Source: an uncultured Massilia sp. (GTDB taxonomy: Bacteria > Pseudomonadota > Gammaproteobacteria > Burkholderiales > Burkholderiaceae_D). Taken from it: a stretch of DNA of 64,000 nucleotides. Shown one piece after another: positions 48,119-57,512 of this stretch. The position numbers were made by a program, and so were the translations under genes. How positions within the stretch are numbered: position 1 is the stretch's first letter; the number at the start of each line of letters is the position of its first letter. The notes below the pieces were generated by a model that worked only from the letters and a program-made list of their open reading frames with translations, had not been told where the DNA came from and searched no databases. Location of the stretch: contig CAJYXO010000019.1 of the NCBI GenBank assembly GCA_913778765.1, positions 1-64,000 on the forward strand, given 5' to 3'.

Positions 48119-48966
48119 GGTGTGCTTTCTTCGGTGATGACGGTTTTGAGGTTCGCGTTCACAACGGCTTTGTCCTTCTTGCGGGCGGCGGCCGCCTTTT
48201 TCTTGGCCGGCGCCTCCGGCATCGCCAGCCGCTGCTGAATGATCGCGCAATAATCCTGGTTCAGCTCGAAGCCGACGAAATGCCGGCCCAGCCGGCGTGC
48301 CGCCAGCGCCGTGGTGCCGCTGCCCATGAAGGGGTCGAGCACGGCGCCGCCCGGCGGGCAGGAGGCTTTCAGCATGCGCTCGATGATCTCGAGCGGCTTC
48401 TGGGTCGGGTGGTCGACCCGCTCCGCATGCTCGCGGTGCAGGCGCGACACGCTCCACAGGTCCTTCGGGTTGTAGCCGACCTCGAGCCACTTGGCGCCGA
48501 TGAAAATCGAGCGCGAGCGCGCCTTCTTGGTCTCGGCGTCGTAAGGGATGCGCACGGCGTCCAGGTCGAAATAATAGTCCTTGCGCTTCACAAAAAAGCC
48601 GATCGTGTCGTGCACCGAGCTGAAGCTGCGGGTGCTGCCGCCCATCGAGGGCACGCGGCGGTCCCAGATGATCTCGTTCATCATCGTCAGACGCTTCTTC
48701 AGCATGACGAAGATCTCCGGCGCGAAGCGCCAGGTGAGGAAGATGTACAGGCTGCCGTTGGGCTTCAGCTTCGGGATCGCGATGTCGATCCAGCGCTCGG
48801 TCCAGGCCAGGTAATCGTCCACGCTCTGCTGGTCGGAGGCGTTGCCGTAGTCCTTGCCGAGGTTGTAGGGCGGATCGGTGAGGATCAGGTCGATGGAGCC
48901 ATCGGGGATGCGCGCCATCCCGGCCAGCGCATCCTCGCAGAAGACCCGGTCGACCCAGTCCGTCAT
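48115..48966 (-). CDS. Beta-class site-specific DNA methyltransferase inside the his operon
   Basis: The 283-residue protein is an amino-methyltransferase. The catalytic DPPY (D31-Y34) comes before the SAM-binding DPFMGSGTT near residue 211, an order that defines the beta class of N6-adenine/N4-cytosine enzymes. Between them are [16 protein letters not shown] and [14 protein letters not shown], where target recognition is expected. The Lys/Ala-rich tail (residues 255-283) is unusual. Its start overlaps the hisD stop by 4 nt and its stop overlaps the hisC start by 4 nt. No restriction endonuclease is nearby, so it is solitary here. The recognition sequence cannot be read. Confidence 0.92.
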   Translation of the reverse strand: MTDWVDRVFCEDALAGMARIPDGSIDLILTDPPYNLGKDYGNASDQQSVDDYLAWTERWIDIAIPKLKPNGSLYIFLTWRFAPEIFVMLKKRLTMMNEIIWDRRVPSMGGSTRSFSSVHDTIGFFVKRKDYYFDLDAVRIPYDAETKKARSRSIFIGAKWLEVGYNPKDLWSVSRLHREHAERVDHPTQKPLEIIERMLKASCPPGGAVLDPFMGSGTTALAARRLGRHFVGFELNQDYCAIIQQRLAMPEAPAKKKAAAARKKDKAVVNANLKTVITEESTP

Positions 48967-50285
48967 GACTTCTTGATTCTCAGTTCGGCACTCCGGGCGT
49001 GCGCCTGCAGGCCCTCGCCGTACGCCAGCTCGGCCGCCACACGGCCCAAAGTCTGGGCGCCGGCTTCGGACACGAACAGCACGGACGAGCGCTTCTGGAA
49101 GTCGTAGACGCCCAGCGGCGACGAGAAGCGCGCGGTGCGCGAGGTCGGCAGCACATGGTTCGGGCCGCAGCAGTAATCGCCCAGCGACTCCGACGAGAAG
49201 CGGCCCAGGAACATCGCACCCGCATGGCGGATTCGATCGGCCCACTGCTGCGGCTGCGCGGCCGAGATTTCCAGGTGCTCGGCGGCGATGTCGTTGGCGA
49301 TCGCGCAGGCTTCCTCCATGTCGCGCACGAGGATCAGGGCGCCGCGATCCGTCAGCGAAGTCGCGATCGTGTCCTTGCGCGGCATGTCGGGCAGCAGCTT
49401 GTGGATGCTCTGTTCCACCCGCGCGATGTAGTCGGCGTCCGGGCACAGCAGGATGGCCTGGGCCAGTTCGTCGTGCTCGGCCTGCGAGAACAGGTCCATC
49501 GCGACCCAGTCCGGATCGGTGGTGCCGTCACACAGCACCAGGATCTCCGACGGGCCGGCGATCATGTCGATGCCGACGGTGCCGAACACGCGGCGCTTGG
49601 CGGCCGCCACGTAGGCGTTGCCGGGGCCGACGATCTTGTCGACGGCCGGGATGGTCTCGGTGCCGTAGGCCAAGGCCGCGACGGCCTGGGCGCCGCCGAT
49701 GGTGATCACGCGCGTCACGCCGGCGATCGCGGCGGCGGCCAGCACCATGCTGTTCTTCACGCCGTCCGGGGTCGGCACCACCATCACGATGTCCTGCACG
49801 CCCGCCACCTGGGCCGGGATCGCATTCATCAGCACCGACGACGGATACGCGGCCTTGCCGCCCGGGACGTAGATGCCGACGCGGTCCAGCGGCGTCACGC
49901 GCTGGCCCAGCACCGTGCCGTCGGCTTCGGTGTAAGTAAAACCGTTCAGTTCCTGCTTCTGGCGCTCGTGGAACACGCGGATGCGCTCCGCGGCCGTCCG
50001 CAGCGCGGCGCGCTGGGCGTCCGGCAGCGAGGCCAGGGCAGCCTGCAGCTCGTCCTGCTGCAGATCGAAGGCGGCCATGCTGGCGGCGCCGCCGTTCGGG
50101 ATGCGGTCGAATTTGTTGGTGTACTCCAGCACGGCGGCATCGCCGCGCGCGCGGACGTCCGCGAGGATCTTCGCGACGGCGGACTCGATGGCGTCATCGG
50201 TTTCCGCTTCGAAGGCCAGCAGTGTGGAAAGCTGCTGCTTGAAATCGGCGGCGGTGGAATCGAGCTTGCGGACGGTGACTGTCAT
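48963..50285 (-). CDS. hisD: Histidinol dehydrogenase (HisD)
   Basis: HisD makes histidine from histidinol in two NAD+-dependent oxidations. The 440-residue zinc enzyme has [47 protein letters not shown] and the zinc/active-site block [18 protein letters not shown]-terminal conserved residues are in [17 protein letters not shown]. The ATG at 50285 ([10 protein letters not shown]) is taken from family length. The hisG stop lies directly upstream, and the methyltransferase gene overlaps at the 3' end. Confidence 0.97.
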   Translation of the reverse strand: MTVTVRKLDSTAADFKQQLSTLLAFEAETDDAIESAVAKILADVRARGDAAVLEYTNKFDRIPNGGAASMAAFDLQQDELQAALASLPDAQRAALRTAAERIRVFHERQKQELNGFTYTEADGTVLGQRVTPLDRVGIYVPGGKAAYPSSVLMNAIPAQVAGVQDIVMVVPTPDGVKNSMVLAAAAIAGVTRVITIGGAQAVAALAYGTETIPAVDKIVGPGNAYVAAAKRRVFGTVGIDMIAGPSEILVLCDGTTDPDWVAMDLFSQAEHDELAQAILLCPDADYIARVEQSIHKLLPDMPRKDTIATSLTDRGALILVRDMEEACAIANDIAAEHLEISAAQPQQWADRIRHAGAMFLGRFSSESLGDYCCGPNHVLPTSRTARFSSPLGVYDFQKRSSVLFVSEAGAQTLGRVAAELAYGEGLQAHARSAELRIKKS

Positions 50286-50286
50286 G

Positions 50287-50961
50287 TTACTTGCCTTGCT
50301 GTGCCGAGGCGCGTTCGAAGGCCTCGATAATCGGTTGCAGGCGCTCGCGCTTGAGCTTGAGCGCGGCCTGGTTGACCACCAGGCGCGAGGAGATCTCCAT
50401 GATCTTCTCGACTTCGACCAGGTTGTTGGCGCGCAGGGTGCCGCCGGTGGAGACCACGTCGACGATGGCGTCCGACAGGCCGACCAGCGGCGCCAGCTCC
50501 ATCGAGCCATACAGCTTGATCAGGTCGACGTGCACGCCCTTCTTGGCGAAGTGCTCGCGCGCGGTATTCACGAACTTGGTGGCCACGCGCAGGCGCGCGC
50601 CCTGGCGCACCGCGGTTTCGTAGTCGAAGCCGGCGTTCACCGCCACCGACATGCGGCAGCAGGCGATGCGCAGGTCGACCGGCTGGTACAGGCCCTCGCC
50701 GCCATGCTCGAGCAGCACGTCCTTGCCGGCCACGCCGAAGTCGGCGGCGCCGTGCTGGACATAGGTCGGCACGTCGGTGGCGCGCACGATCAGCACGCGC
50801 ACGCCGGGATCGTTGGTCGCCAGGATCAGCTTGCGCGAGGTTTCCGGATTTTCCAGCACCTCGATGCCTGCCGCGGCCAGCAGCGGCAGCGTGTCTTCGA
50901 AGATGCGGCCCTTCGACAGGGCGAGGATCAGCTGGTTGCTGTCCTGGGTTGGTTTGTTCAT
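50287..50961 (-). CDS. hisG: ATP phosphoribosyltransferase catalytic subunit (HisG, short form)
   Basis: HisG starts histidine synthesis from ATP and PRPP. The 224-residue protein has [30 protein letters not shown] and the PRPP-binding loop [14 protein letters not shown]. It lacks the C-terminal regulatory domain of the long form, so it belongs to the HisG-S type, which needs the HisZ regulatory subunit; hisZ is not in this window. The ATG at 50961 gives normal length. A REP-type hairpin lies in the 49-nt gap to murA. Confidence 0.95.
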   Translation of the reverse strand: MNKPTQDSNQLILALSKGRIFEDTLPLLAAAGIEVLENPETSRKLILATNDPGVRVLIVRATDVPTYVQHGAADFGVAGKDVLLEHGGEGLYQPVDLRIACCRMSVAVNAGFDYETAVRQGARLRVATKFVNTAREHFAKKGVHVDLIKLYGSMELAPLVGLSDAIVDVVSTGGTLRANNLVEVEKIMEISSRLVVNQAALKLKRERLQPIIEAFERASAQQGK

Positions 50962-50977
50962 GTGACTGACTGGGTTA

Positions 50978-51005
50978 CGTCGTCCCCGCCTGCGCGGGAA
51001 CGACG
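50978..51005. repeat. Single REP-type palindrome between murA and hisG
   Basis: One GC-rich unit with a GTCGTCCCCGC/GCGGGAACGAC-type stem occupies most of the short gap between the murA stop and hisG start. It is the same core as the paired units at 10892-10968 and 63291-63377, but alone. In a polycistronic mRNA it would form a hairpin at the boundary of the mla-murA and his parts. Confidence 0.75.
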
Positions 51006-51010
51006 ATGAA

Positions 51011-52261
51011 TCATTTGATACGAACGATATCGGCGCCCACGGCCGACAACTTGGCTTCCATGCGGTCGTAGCCACGGTCGAGGTGATAGATCCGGTCGAC
51101 GATGGTCGTACCCTCGGCCGCCAGGCCGGCGATCACCAGCGACGCCGATGCGCGCAGGTCGGTTGCCATCACCGGCGCGCCCACCAGGCGTTCGACGCCG
51201 CGCATGAAGGCGGTGTTGCCCTCGGTCGAGATCTGCGCGCCCAGGCGGTTCATCTCCTGCACGTGCATGAAGCGGTTTTCGAAGATGGTTTCGGTCACGC
51301 GGCTCGGGCCGTCGGCGATGATGTTCACGGCCATGAACTGGGCCTGCATGTCGGTCGGGAAGCCCGGATATTCCGTGGTGCGGAAGGACACCGGGTGCGG
51401 GCGGCCGTCCATGCGCGCGCGGATGGCATTGCCCTCGACGTCGAGCTGCAGGCCAACCTGGCGCAGTTTATCCAGCGCGACGTCGAAGATGTCGGTGCGG
51501 GTATTCGTGATGCGGATGTCGCCGCCGGTGGCCGCCACCGCGCACAGGAAGGTCGCGGCTTCGATGCGGTCCGAGATCACGGCGTGCCTGGTGCCATGCA
51601 GCGACTCGACGCCCTGGATCACCAGGCGGTCGGTGCCGATGCCCTCGATCTTCGCGCCCATTGCCACCAGCATGTTGGCCAGGTCCGTCACTTCCGGCTC
51701 GCGCGCGGCGTTCTCCAGCACGGTCTCGCCTTCGGCCAGGGTCGCGGCCATCAGCAGATTCTCGGTGCCGGTCACGGTGATCATGTCGGTGTGGATGCGC
51801 GCGCCCTGCAGCTTCGGGCACTTGGCGTGAATGTAGCCGCCTTCGATCGTGATCTCGGCGCCCATCGCGCGCAGGCCCTTGATGTGCTGGTCGACCGGAC
51901 GCGAACCGATCGCGCAGCCGCCCGGCAGCGACACCTTGGCTTCGCCGAAGCGCGCCAGCATCGGGCCCAGCACCAGGATCGAGGCGCGCATGGTCTTCAC
52001 CAGTTCGTAGGGCGCTTCGAGGCTGGTGATGTTGGCGCCGTTCAGGGTGACGTTCTCATCGTCCTGGGTGACTTTCAGGCCGGTCTGCTCGAGCAGCTTG
52101 AGCATGGTGCGCACGTCGTGCAGGCGCGGCACGTTCGACAGTTCGAGGTCGCCGCTCGTGAGCAGGCCGGCGCACAGGATGGGCAGCGCGGCATTCTTGG
52201 CGCCGGAGATGACGATGTCGCCGTTCAGGCGCTTGCCGCCGGTGATCTGGAGCTTGTCCAT
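51011..52261 (-). CDS. murA: UDP-N-acetylglucosamine 1-carboxyvinyltransferase (MurA)
   Basis: MurA commits UDP-GlcNAc to peptidoglycan synthesis by adding enolpyruvate, and it is the fosfomycin target. The 416-residue protein starts [27 protein letters not shown]. It has the active-site Cys in [16 protein letters not shown] (about residue 116) and ends [19 protein letters not shown]. It is followed by hisG after a REP-containing gap and preceded by ibaG after 13 nt, an order common in beta- and gammaproteobacteria. Confidence 0.97.
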   Translation of the reverse strand: MDKLQITGGKRLNGDIVISGAKNAALPILCAGLLTSGDLELSNVPRLHDVRTMLKLLEQTGLKVTQDDENVTLNGANITSLEAPYELVKTMRASILVLGPMLARFGEAKVSLPGGCAIGSRPVDQHIKGLRAMGAEITIEGGYIHAKCPKLQGARIHTDMITVTGTENLLMAATLAEGETVLENAAREPEVTDLANMLVAMGAKIEGIGTDRLVIQGVESLHGTRHAVISDRIEAATFLCAVAATGGDIRITNTRTDIFDVALDKLRQVGLQLDVEGNAIRARMDGRPHPVSFRTTEYPGFPTDMQAQFMAVNIIADGPSRVTETIFENRFMHVQEMNRLGAQISTEGNTAFMRGVERLVGAPVMATDLRASASLVIAGLAAEGTTIVDRIYHLDRGYDRMEAKLSAVGADIVRIK

Positions 52262-52274
52262 GTCTTGTCCTTGC

Positions 52275-52514
52275 TTAGTTGCCAGCGAATTCTTCGGGGG
52301 TCAGGGTCTTCATCGACAGCGCGTGGATCTCTTCGCGCATGCGGTCGCCGAGCGCGGCATAGACGATCTGGTGGCGCTGGATGCGGCTTTTACCGGCAAA
52401 GCTCGGCGACACGATCACGGCGCTGAAGTGCTGGCCGTCGCCCTCCACTTCGAGGTGGGTGGTCTGCATGCCGGCCTGGATGTAGCCGTGGATGAGTTCA
52501 GGTGTGGTAGCCAT
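52275..52514 (-). CDS. ibaG: BolA family protein (IbaG-like)
   Basis: This 79-residue BolA/IbaG fold protein has [39 protein letters not shown], including the conserved helix-turn and the invariant RIQRHQ-region histidine that can help bind Fe-S with monothiol glutaredoxins. Its position directly upstream of murA and downstream of an ABC-2 exporter is the typical ibaG (yrbA) location. Confidence 0.9.
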   Translation of the reverse strand: MATTPELIHGYIQAGMQTTHLEVEGDGQHFSAVIVSPSFAGKSRIQRHQIVYAALGDRMREEIHALSMKTLTPEEFAGN

Positions 52515-52533
52515 GATGAAATCTGAATAAGTC

Positions 52534-53301
52534 TTAGTGACGCAGCTTGTAGCCGCGGCGGAGCATGTGGATGGCGACGCCTGCCAGCACCACGAAGAAC
52601 ACGGCGACGATGGTCAGGCTGGTCCAGGGCGAGACGTCCGACTTGCCGAAGAAACCGTAGCGGAACCCGTCAATCATATAAAAGAACGGGTTGAAATGCG
52701 AGACTGCCAGCCAGAACGGGGGCAGTTTCTTGATCGAATAGAACACGCCGGCCAAAAATGTTGCAGGCATGATCAAAAAGTTCTGGAACGCGGCCAGCTG
52801 GTCGAACTTCTCGGCCCAGATCCCGGCAATCACGCCCATGGCGCCCAGGATCGCGGCGCCCAGCAGCGCGAACACGACGATCCAGACCGGGAAGGTGAAG
52901 GACAGGTGGGCGAACCAGGCGGTGATGACGAACACGCCCAGGCCGACGGACAGGCCGCGCACGATCGACGCGGTCACGTAGGCCGACAGGATCTCCCAGT
53001 GCGACAGCGGTGGCAGCAGGATGAACACCAGGTTGCCGGTGATTTTCGACTGGATCAGCGAGGACGAGGAGTTGGCGAAGGCGTTCTGCAGCACGCTCAT
53101 CATCACCAGGCCCGGGATCAGGAAGGCGGTGTAGTCGACCCCTTCCAGCATCTGCACGCGGCCTTCCAGCACGTGGCCGAAGATCAGCAGGTACAGCATC
53201 GAGGTGACGATCGGCGCGGCGATGGTCTGGGTGGCGACCTTCCAGAAGCGCAGGATCTCTTTGTAGAACAGGGTGCGGAAACCCACGGAGAAAAAATTCA
53301 T
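52534..53301 (-). CDS. ABC-2 type exporter permease (YadH-like)
   Basis: The 255-residue integral membrane protein has six hydrophobic segments and the ABC-2 signature around PPLSHWEILSAYVTASIVRGLSVG. It opens with MNFFSVGFRTLFYKEILRFWK, as in YadH/NodJ permeases. The ATG overlaps the ATPase stop by 4 nt, so the two form a half-exporter pair, YadGH-like. The substrate is unknown. The gene sits between the Mla genes and ibaG/murA, a placement seen in many betaproteobacteria. Confidence 0.88.
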   Translation of the reverse strand: MNFFSVGFRTLFYKEILRFWKVATQTIAAPIVTSMLYLLIFGHVLEGRVQMLEGVDYTAFLIPGLVMMSVLQNAFANSSSSLIQSKITGNLVFILLPPLSHWEILSAYVTASIVRGLSVGLGVFVITAWFAHLSFTFPVWIVVFALLGAAILGAMGVIAGIWAEKFDQLAAFQNFLIMPATFLAGVFYSIKKLPPFWLAVSHFNPFFYMIDGFRYGFFGKSDVSPWTSLTIVAVFFVVLAGVAIHMLRRGYKLRH

Positions 53302-54233
53302 CGGACCGGAGCCCCTTCCATAATCTGGATAAAGATGTCTTCCAGGTCGGCCTGCTGCAGCTGCATTTCGTCGATCTGGGCGCCGGATTCGCGCAGGCGC
53401 GCCAGGATGTGCTCCACTTCGCCGTACTCGTTCACGCGCAGCGTGTATTTGTTGCCCTGCCCGTTCGCCTTCGACGCGTCGTCATGTTCGTCGTGCGCGA
53501 CCAGGTGGCGCAGGCCTTCCGGCAGCGCGCCCTGCTTCAGGTGCACGATCAGCGAAGAACCCGACACGCGGCGCAGCAGCTGCGACATGGTGTCCAGCGC
53601 CACCACGTTGCCGGTCTTGAGCATGGCCACGCGCTGGCACATGGCCTGGGCTTCTTCGAGGTAGTGGGTGGTCAGCACCACCGTGTGCCCTTCGCGGTTC
53701 AGCCGCGAGATGAACTTCCACAGGGTCTGGCGCAGTTCGACGTCGACGCCGGCAGTCGGCTCGTCCAGCACGATCACGGGCGGCTTGTGCACCAGCGCCT
53801 GGGCCACCAGCACGCGCCGCTTCATGCCGCCGGACAGGGCGCGCATGTTGACGTCGGCCTTGGCGGTGAGGTCGAGGTTTTCCATGACCTCGTCGATCCA
53901 CTGGTCGTTGTTCTTCAGGCCGAAATAGCCGGACTGCAGGCGCAGGGTCTCGCGCACCGTGAAGAAGGGATCGAACACCAGTTCCTGCGGCACCACGCCG
54001 AGCGCCATGCGGGCCGCGCGGAAGTCCTTGACGACGTCGTGGCCGTGGATGCGCACGCTGCCGACGTCGGGCCGGATCAGGCCCGCAATGCAGGAAATGA
54101 GGGTGGTCTTGCCGGCGCCGTTCGGGCCGAGCAGGCCGAAGAACTCGCCTTGTTCGATGCTGAGCGAGACGCCCTTGAGGGCTTTGAAGCCCTTGTAGCT
54201 TTTCTCGACGCTGTCAATCTGGATGGCTGTCAT
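53298..54233 (-). CDS. ABC transporter ATP-binding protein (YadG-like)
   Basis: The 311-residue ATPase has Walker A GPNGAGKTT, the signature ALSGGMKRRVLVAQALVHKP, Walker B VIVLDEPTAGVD and H-loop TTHY. The C-terminal extension (residues about 220-311) is typical of YadG/NatA-type export ATPases. It partners with the permease gene that overlaps it by 4 nt. The gap to mlaB is 125 nt, so transcription could restart here, though I see no strong promoter. Confidence 0.88.
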   Translation of the reverse strand: MTAIQIDSVEKSYKGFKALKGVSLSIEQGEFFGLLGPNGAGKTTLISCIAGLIRPDVGSVRIHGHDVVKDFRAARMALGVVPQELVFDPFFTVRETLRLQSGYFGLKNNDQWIDEVMENLDLTAKADVNMRALSGGMKRRVLVAQALVHKPPVIVLDEPTAGVDVELRQTLWKFISRLNREGHTVVLTTHYLEEAQAMCQRVAMLKTGNVVALDTMSQLLRRVSGSSLIVHLKQGALPEGLRHLVAHDEHDDASKANGQGNKYTLRVNEYGEVEHILARLRESGAQIDEMQLQQADLEDIFIQIMEGAPVR

Positions 54234-54358
54234 GCGATAGGGGCGCGCCGTGGCGGCGGACCGTGCAGGGGAAACGAGCCATTATAGAAGAAATCGTCAT
54301 GACGGGTTCGGTCGCAGGGTGGACACCCCGTGCCCACGCGCGCCACGAACGCAGACGA

Positions 54359-54634
54359 TTACGCCCGGCCGATCAGGCCATCGACACCATACAAGCGCGC
54401 CAGTGAATCGACGTTGCCGGGGACGTTGATGAAGCTGAGCTTGCGCCCCTGCGCCTGGGCGCGGCGCTGCCAGGCCAGCATCAGCGCCAGCGCCGAGGAA
54501 TCGGCGGACTGGACGCCGCCGAGGTCGAACACGGTCTCGCCGGCGGCCAGCGCCGCGCAGCCCTGCTCCAGGGCCGCCTGGGCATTCTGGAAAGTCAGGG
54601 CATCCAGCGAAAGCATGGGATTGGATTCGGCCAT
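54359..54634 (-). CDS. mlaB: MlaB-type STAS domain protein
   Basis: The 91-residue protein is one STAS domain, with the key segment VFDLGGVQSADSSALALMLAWQRRAQ, where the Ser-containing loop is conserved. In E. coli, MlaB binds MlaF and supports assembly of the MlaFEDB lipid transporter. It starts 2 nt after mlaC. It is short but in line with the family. Confidence 0.85.
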   Translation of the reverse strand: MAESNPMLSLDALTFQNAQAALEQGCAALAAGETVFDLGGVQSADSSALALMLAWQRRAQAQGRKLSFINVPGNVDSLARLYGVDGLIGRA

Positions 54635-54636
54635 GT

Positions 54637-55287
54637 TTACTTTTGCGGGGTCTTCAGCGGCTTGTTGGCCAGCTGCTGGTTACGGTCGTGCAGCTTCTTG
54701 ATCAGACCGTCGACGCCGCCCTTGCTGATCTCCGAGGCGAAGGTCGACTGGTAGGTCTGGACCAGCCACGCGCCCATCACGTTCAGGTCGAAGATCTTCC
54801 AGCCCTGCGCGCCCTTGCTCAGGCGGTAGTTCAGGGTGATCGGCTCGCCGCGGGTCAGGTTGACTTGCGACTTCACCTCGACTTCGGTGTCGGCCGGGTC
54901 GGCGCGGAAGGGCTTGAACTCGATGGTTTCGTTCTTGATCTGCGCGAGGGCGCCGGCGTAGGTGTAGATCAGCAGGTCGCGGAATTCCGCGGACAGCTGC
55001 TTCTGCTGGTCCGGGGTGGCCTGGCGCCAGAAGCGGCCGGCGGCCTGCGCGGTCATCTTGTCCGAATCGACGTAGGGCAGGATCTTGGCGTTGACCAGGT
55101 CGATGATCTTGCGGCTGTTGCCGGCCTGGATGTCCTTGTCGGCCTTGACCGAATCGATCACGTCGGTGCTGACGCGCTTGACCAGCACGTCCGGCGCTTC
55201 GTTGGCGGCCGCGGCCGGGGCAGCGATCACGCTGGTGGAAAAGGCCGCCACGGCAGCGGTCAGGATCAGTTGTGCGATTGGCTTCAT
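54637..55287 (-). CDS. mlaC: Periplasmic phospholipid-binding protein MlaC
   Basis: MlaC shuttles phospholipids between the outer-membrane MlaA complex and the inner-membrane MlaFEDB complex. The 216-residue protein has a signal peptide (MKPIAQLILTAAVAAFSTSVIA) and the MlaC domain: YVDSDKMTAQAAGRFW, IYTYAGALAQ, PITLNYRLSKGAQGWKIFDLNVMGAWLVQTYQSTFASEI. It is followed by mlaB after 2 nt and preceded by mlaA. Confidence 0.93.
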   Translation of the reverse strand: MKPIAQLILTAAVAAFSTSVIAAPAAAANEAPDVLVKRVSTDVIDSVKADKDIQAGNSRKIIDLVNAKILPYVDSDKMTAQAAGRFWRQATPDQQKQLSAEFRDLLIYTYAGALAQIKNETIEFKPFRADPADTEVEVKSQVNLTRGEPITLNYRLSKGAQGWKIFDLNVMGAWLVQTYQSTFASEISKGGVDGLIKKLHDRNQQLANKPLKTPQK

Positions 55288-55325
55288 ACGCTTCCTTTGT
55301 CTTGGTTGAGGCTGTGCCTCGTTAA

Positions 55326-56213
55326 CTATTTCCGGACCGGTTCGGATGACACGGGGGCCGGCGCCGGTGGATTATTCGGTGCGGATTGCTGCTGCGCCGG
55401 CTGTGCCGGGGCGGCATCGGCCGGGGCCGGGGCTTCGTCGCCAGGCGTCTCCGCCTTCTTCACGCCCAGCTTTTCCTGCACCCGCTCCTGCACCTTGTCG
55501 AGCTTTTCCTGCACCTTCTCGGCGCGGACCTGGGCTTTGTCGGTGTCCAGGACCTTGCTGCTGCGGCGCTGCAGGTAACCGTCGCGGATGAATTCGTAGC
55601 GGTCGAGGGCAGCGTCTTCCAGCAGGTTCGAGGCGTCCAGCACGCTGGCGCGCTGGTCCACGGCGCGCAGCACGATGCCGCTGTTACGCCACGGGATGTC
55701 GTTCACGTGGGTCCAGGCGTCGCCCCACCAGTCGCCCGGCAGGACCGCGGTGTCACGGATCGTAGATGGGCCCAACAGCGGCAACATCAAGTAGGGGCCG
55801 CTTGGCACGCCCCAATATCCCAGGGTCTGGCCCAGGTCTTCGTTGTGCTTGCGCAGGCCGGCCGGGGTCGCGATGTCGAGGAAACCGACCAGGCCGAAGG
55901 TCGAGTTCACGGCAAAGCGGGTCAGGTCGTTCATGCCGTCCCGGCCCTTGAACTGGGCGAAGTTGTTCACCGAGCTCCACAGGTCCGACAGGTTGCCGAA
56001 GAAATTGTTCACGCCAGTCTGGACGAACTCCGGGGTGGCCTTTTTATACACGGTGGCGGCCGGCTTCAGGGCGGTGCGGTCGACCGCATCGTTGAAGCTG
56101 AACACGGCACGGTTGAACTTCTCGAACGGATCGCGCGGATTGTTGGACGTCGCGCAACCGCTCAGCAGCACGGCGGCGCTCGCCGTCAGTACCAATGAAT
56201 TACGAAGGGTCAT
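55326..56213 (-). CDS. mlaA: MlaA (VacJ) outer-membrane lipoprotein
   Basis: MlaA forms a channel in the outer membrane that removes mislocalised phospholipids. The 295-residue lipoprotein has lipobox LLSGC (C20), then DPFEKFNRAVFSFND, the family signature, with YWGVPSGPYLMLPLLGPSTIRDT further on. After about residue 220 it has a charged helical stretch (EKVQEKLDKVQERVQEK), then a Pro/Ala/Gln-rich tail longer than in E. coli. Its ATG overlaps the mlaD stop by 4 nt, so here mlaA is part of the operon, unlike in E. coli. Confidence 0.94.
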   Translation of the reverse strand: MTLRNSLVLTASAAVLLSGCATSNNPRDPFEKFNRAVFSFNDAVDRTALKPAATVYKKATPEFVQTGVNNFFGNLSDLWSSVNNFAQFKGRDGMNDLTRFAVNSTFGLVGFLDIATPAGLRKHNEDLGQTLGYWGVPSGPYLMLPLLGPSTIRDTAVLPGDWWGDAWTHVNDIPWRNSGIVLRAVDQRASVLDASNLLEDAALDRYEFIRDGYLQRRSSKVLDTDKAQVRAEKVQEKLDKVQERVQEKLGVKKAETPGDEAPAPADAAPAQPAQQQSAPNNPPAPAPVSSEPVRK

Positions 56214-56683
56214 TTATCGCTGTCCTTTCCGTCCGCTGCTTTGCTATAAATAAATTGGTTGATCAAGTCTTCGAGCACCGCCGCCGATTGCGTGCGGGTA
56301 ATGCGGTCGCCTTCGACCAGGTTGTTGGTATCGCCGCCGGCTTCGATGCCGACGTACTGCTCGCCCAGCAGGCCCGAGGTCAGGATCTTCAGCGAGCTGT
56401 CCTTCGGAAACTTGTACGCCGGATTCATGTCGAGACGGACCATGGCGGCAAAGGTCTTGTCGTCGAACGTGATGTCGCCGACACGGCCCACCACCACGCC
56501 AGCGCTCTTGACCGGCGACTGTGGCTTCAAACCGCCGATGTTGTCGAACTTGCCGACGATTGCGTACGTCTTGGTGAACGAAATAGTGCTCATGTTACCC
56601 GCCTTGAGGGCCAGGAAAAGGAGCGATACCGCACCCAACAACACGAAAAGTCCGACCCAAACGTCAATAGTTTTGCGATGCAT
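56210..56683 (-). CDS. mlaD: Mla transporter MCE-domain subunit MlaD
   Basis: MlaD is the periplasmic hexameric ring anchored in the inner membrane that passes lipid to and from MlaC. The 157-residue protein has one N-terminal membrane helix (VWVGLFVLLGAVSLLFLAL) and the MCE core (GGLKPQSPVKSAGVVVGRVGDI, LTSGLLGEQYVGIEAGGD). A short tail follows. It lies 46 nt after mlaE and overlaps mlaA by 4 nt. Confidence 0.95.
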   Translation of the reverse strand: MHRKTIDVWVGLFVLLGAVSLLFLALKAGNMSTISFTKTYAIVGKFDNIGGLKPQSPVKSAGVVVGRVGDITFDDKTFAAMVRLDMNPAYKFPKDSSLKILTSGLLGEQYVGIEAGGDTNNLVEGDRITRTQSAAVLEDLINQFIYSKAADGKDSDK

Positions 56684-56729
56684 AAGATTTCCTAATATAT
56701 GAGGGCGTTAAATCAGCCTGTCTTCTAAA

Positions 56730-57512
56730 TTATTTATTGAACATGAGGGCGGTCATGATGAAGTCCAGACCCAGGACCATCAGCGATGCAATCACGACGG
56801 TGCGGGTCGTGGCGCGCGACACGCCTTCCGGCGTCGGCTGCGCTTCATACCCCTGGAACAGCGCGGTAAACGTGACCGCCACGCCGAACACGAAACTCTT
56901 CAGCACGCCGTTCATGATGTCGCGGCGCACGTCGATGTTGCTTTGCATCTGGGACCAGAACGCGCCCTCGTCGACGCCGATCAGCTGCACGCCGACCAGG
57001 TAGCCGCCGATCACGCCGATCGCCGAAAACACGGTGGCCAGCACCGGCATCGCAATCAGGCCGGCCCAGAAACGCGGCGCCAGCACGCGCTGGACCGGGT
57101 TCACCGCCATCATTTCCATCGCCGACAGCTGCTCGCCGGCCTTCATCAGGCCGATTTCCGCGGTGAGCGAGGTGCCGGCGCGGCCCGCGAACAGCAGGGC
57201 CGTCACGACCGGGCCGAGTTCGCGCAGCAGCGACAATGCCACCAGCTGGCCGAGCTTTTCGTCGGCGCCGAACTGGCTCAGCGTGTAATAGCCCTGCAGG
57301 CCCAGCACCATGCCGACGAACAGGCCGGACACGACGATGATCAGCAGCGAATAATTGCCGATGAAGTGGATCTGCTCCGAGATCAGGGTCGGCCGCTTCA
57401 GGGCGCCCGGCGCGCGGCCCAGCAGCTTGAAGAACGAGCGGGTGACGAAGCCGATGCGGGCGAAGGTGTCCAGCACGAAGGCGCCGATGAAGCCCAGGAA
57501 ATGCGCGATCAT
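56730..57512 (-). CDS. mlaE: Mla transporter permease MlaE
   Basis: The 260-residue inner-membrane permease belongs to the MlaE/YrbE family. It has about five hydrophobic helices and the conserved LLRELGPVVTALLFAGRAGTSLTAEIGLMKAGEQLSAMEMM region. It forms the lipid-translocating core with MlaF. Its ATG overlaps the mlaF stop by 4 nt, consistent with coupled translation. Confidence 0.95.
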   Translation of the reverse strand: MIAHFLGFIGAFVLDTFARIGFVTRSFFKLLGRAPGALKRPTLISEQIHFIGNYSLLIIVVSGLFVGMVLGLQGYYTLSQFGADEKLGQLVALSLLRELGPVVTALLFAGRAGTSLTAEIGLMKAGEQLSAMEMMAVNPVQRVLAPRFWAGLIAMPVLATVFSAIGVIGGYLVGVQLIGVDEGAFWSQMQSNIDVRRDIMNGVLKSFVFGVAVTFTALFQGYEAQPTPEGVSRATTRTVVIASLMVLGLDFIMTALMFNK

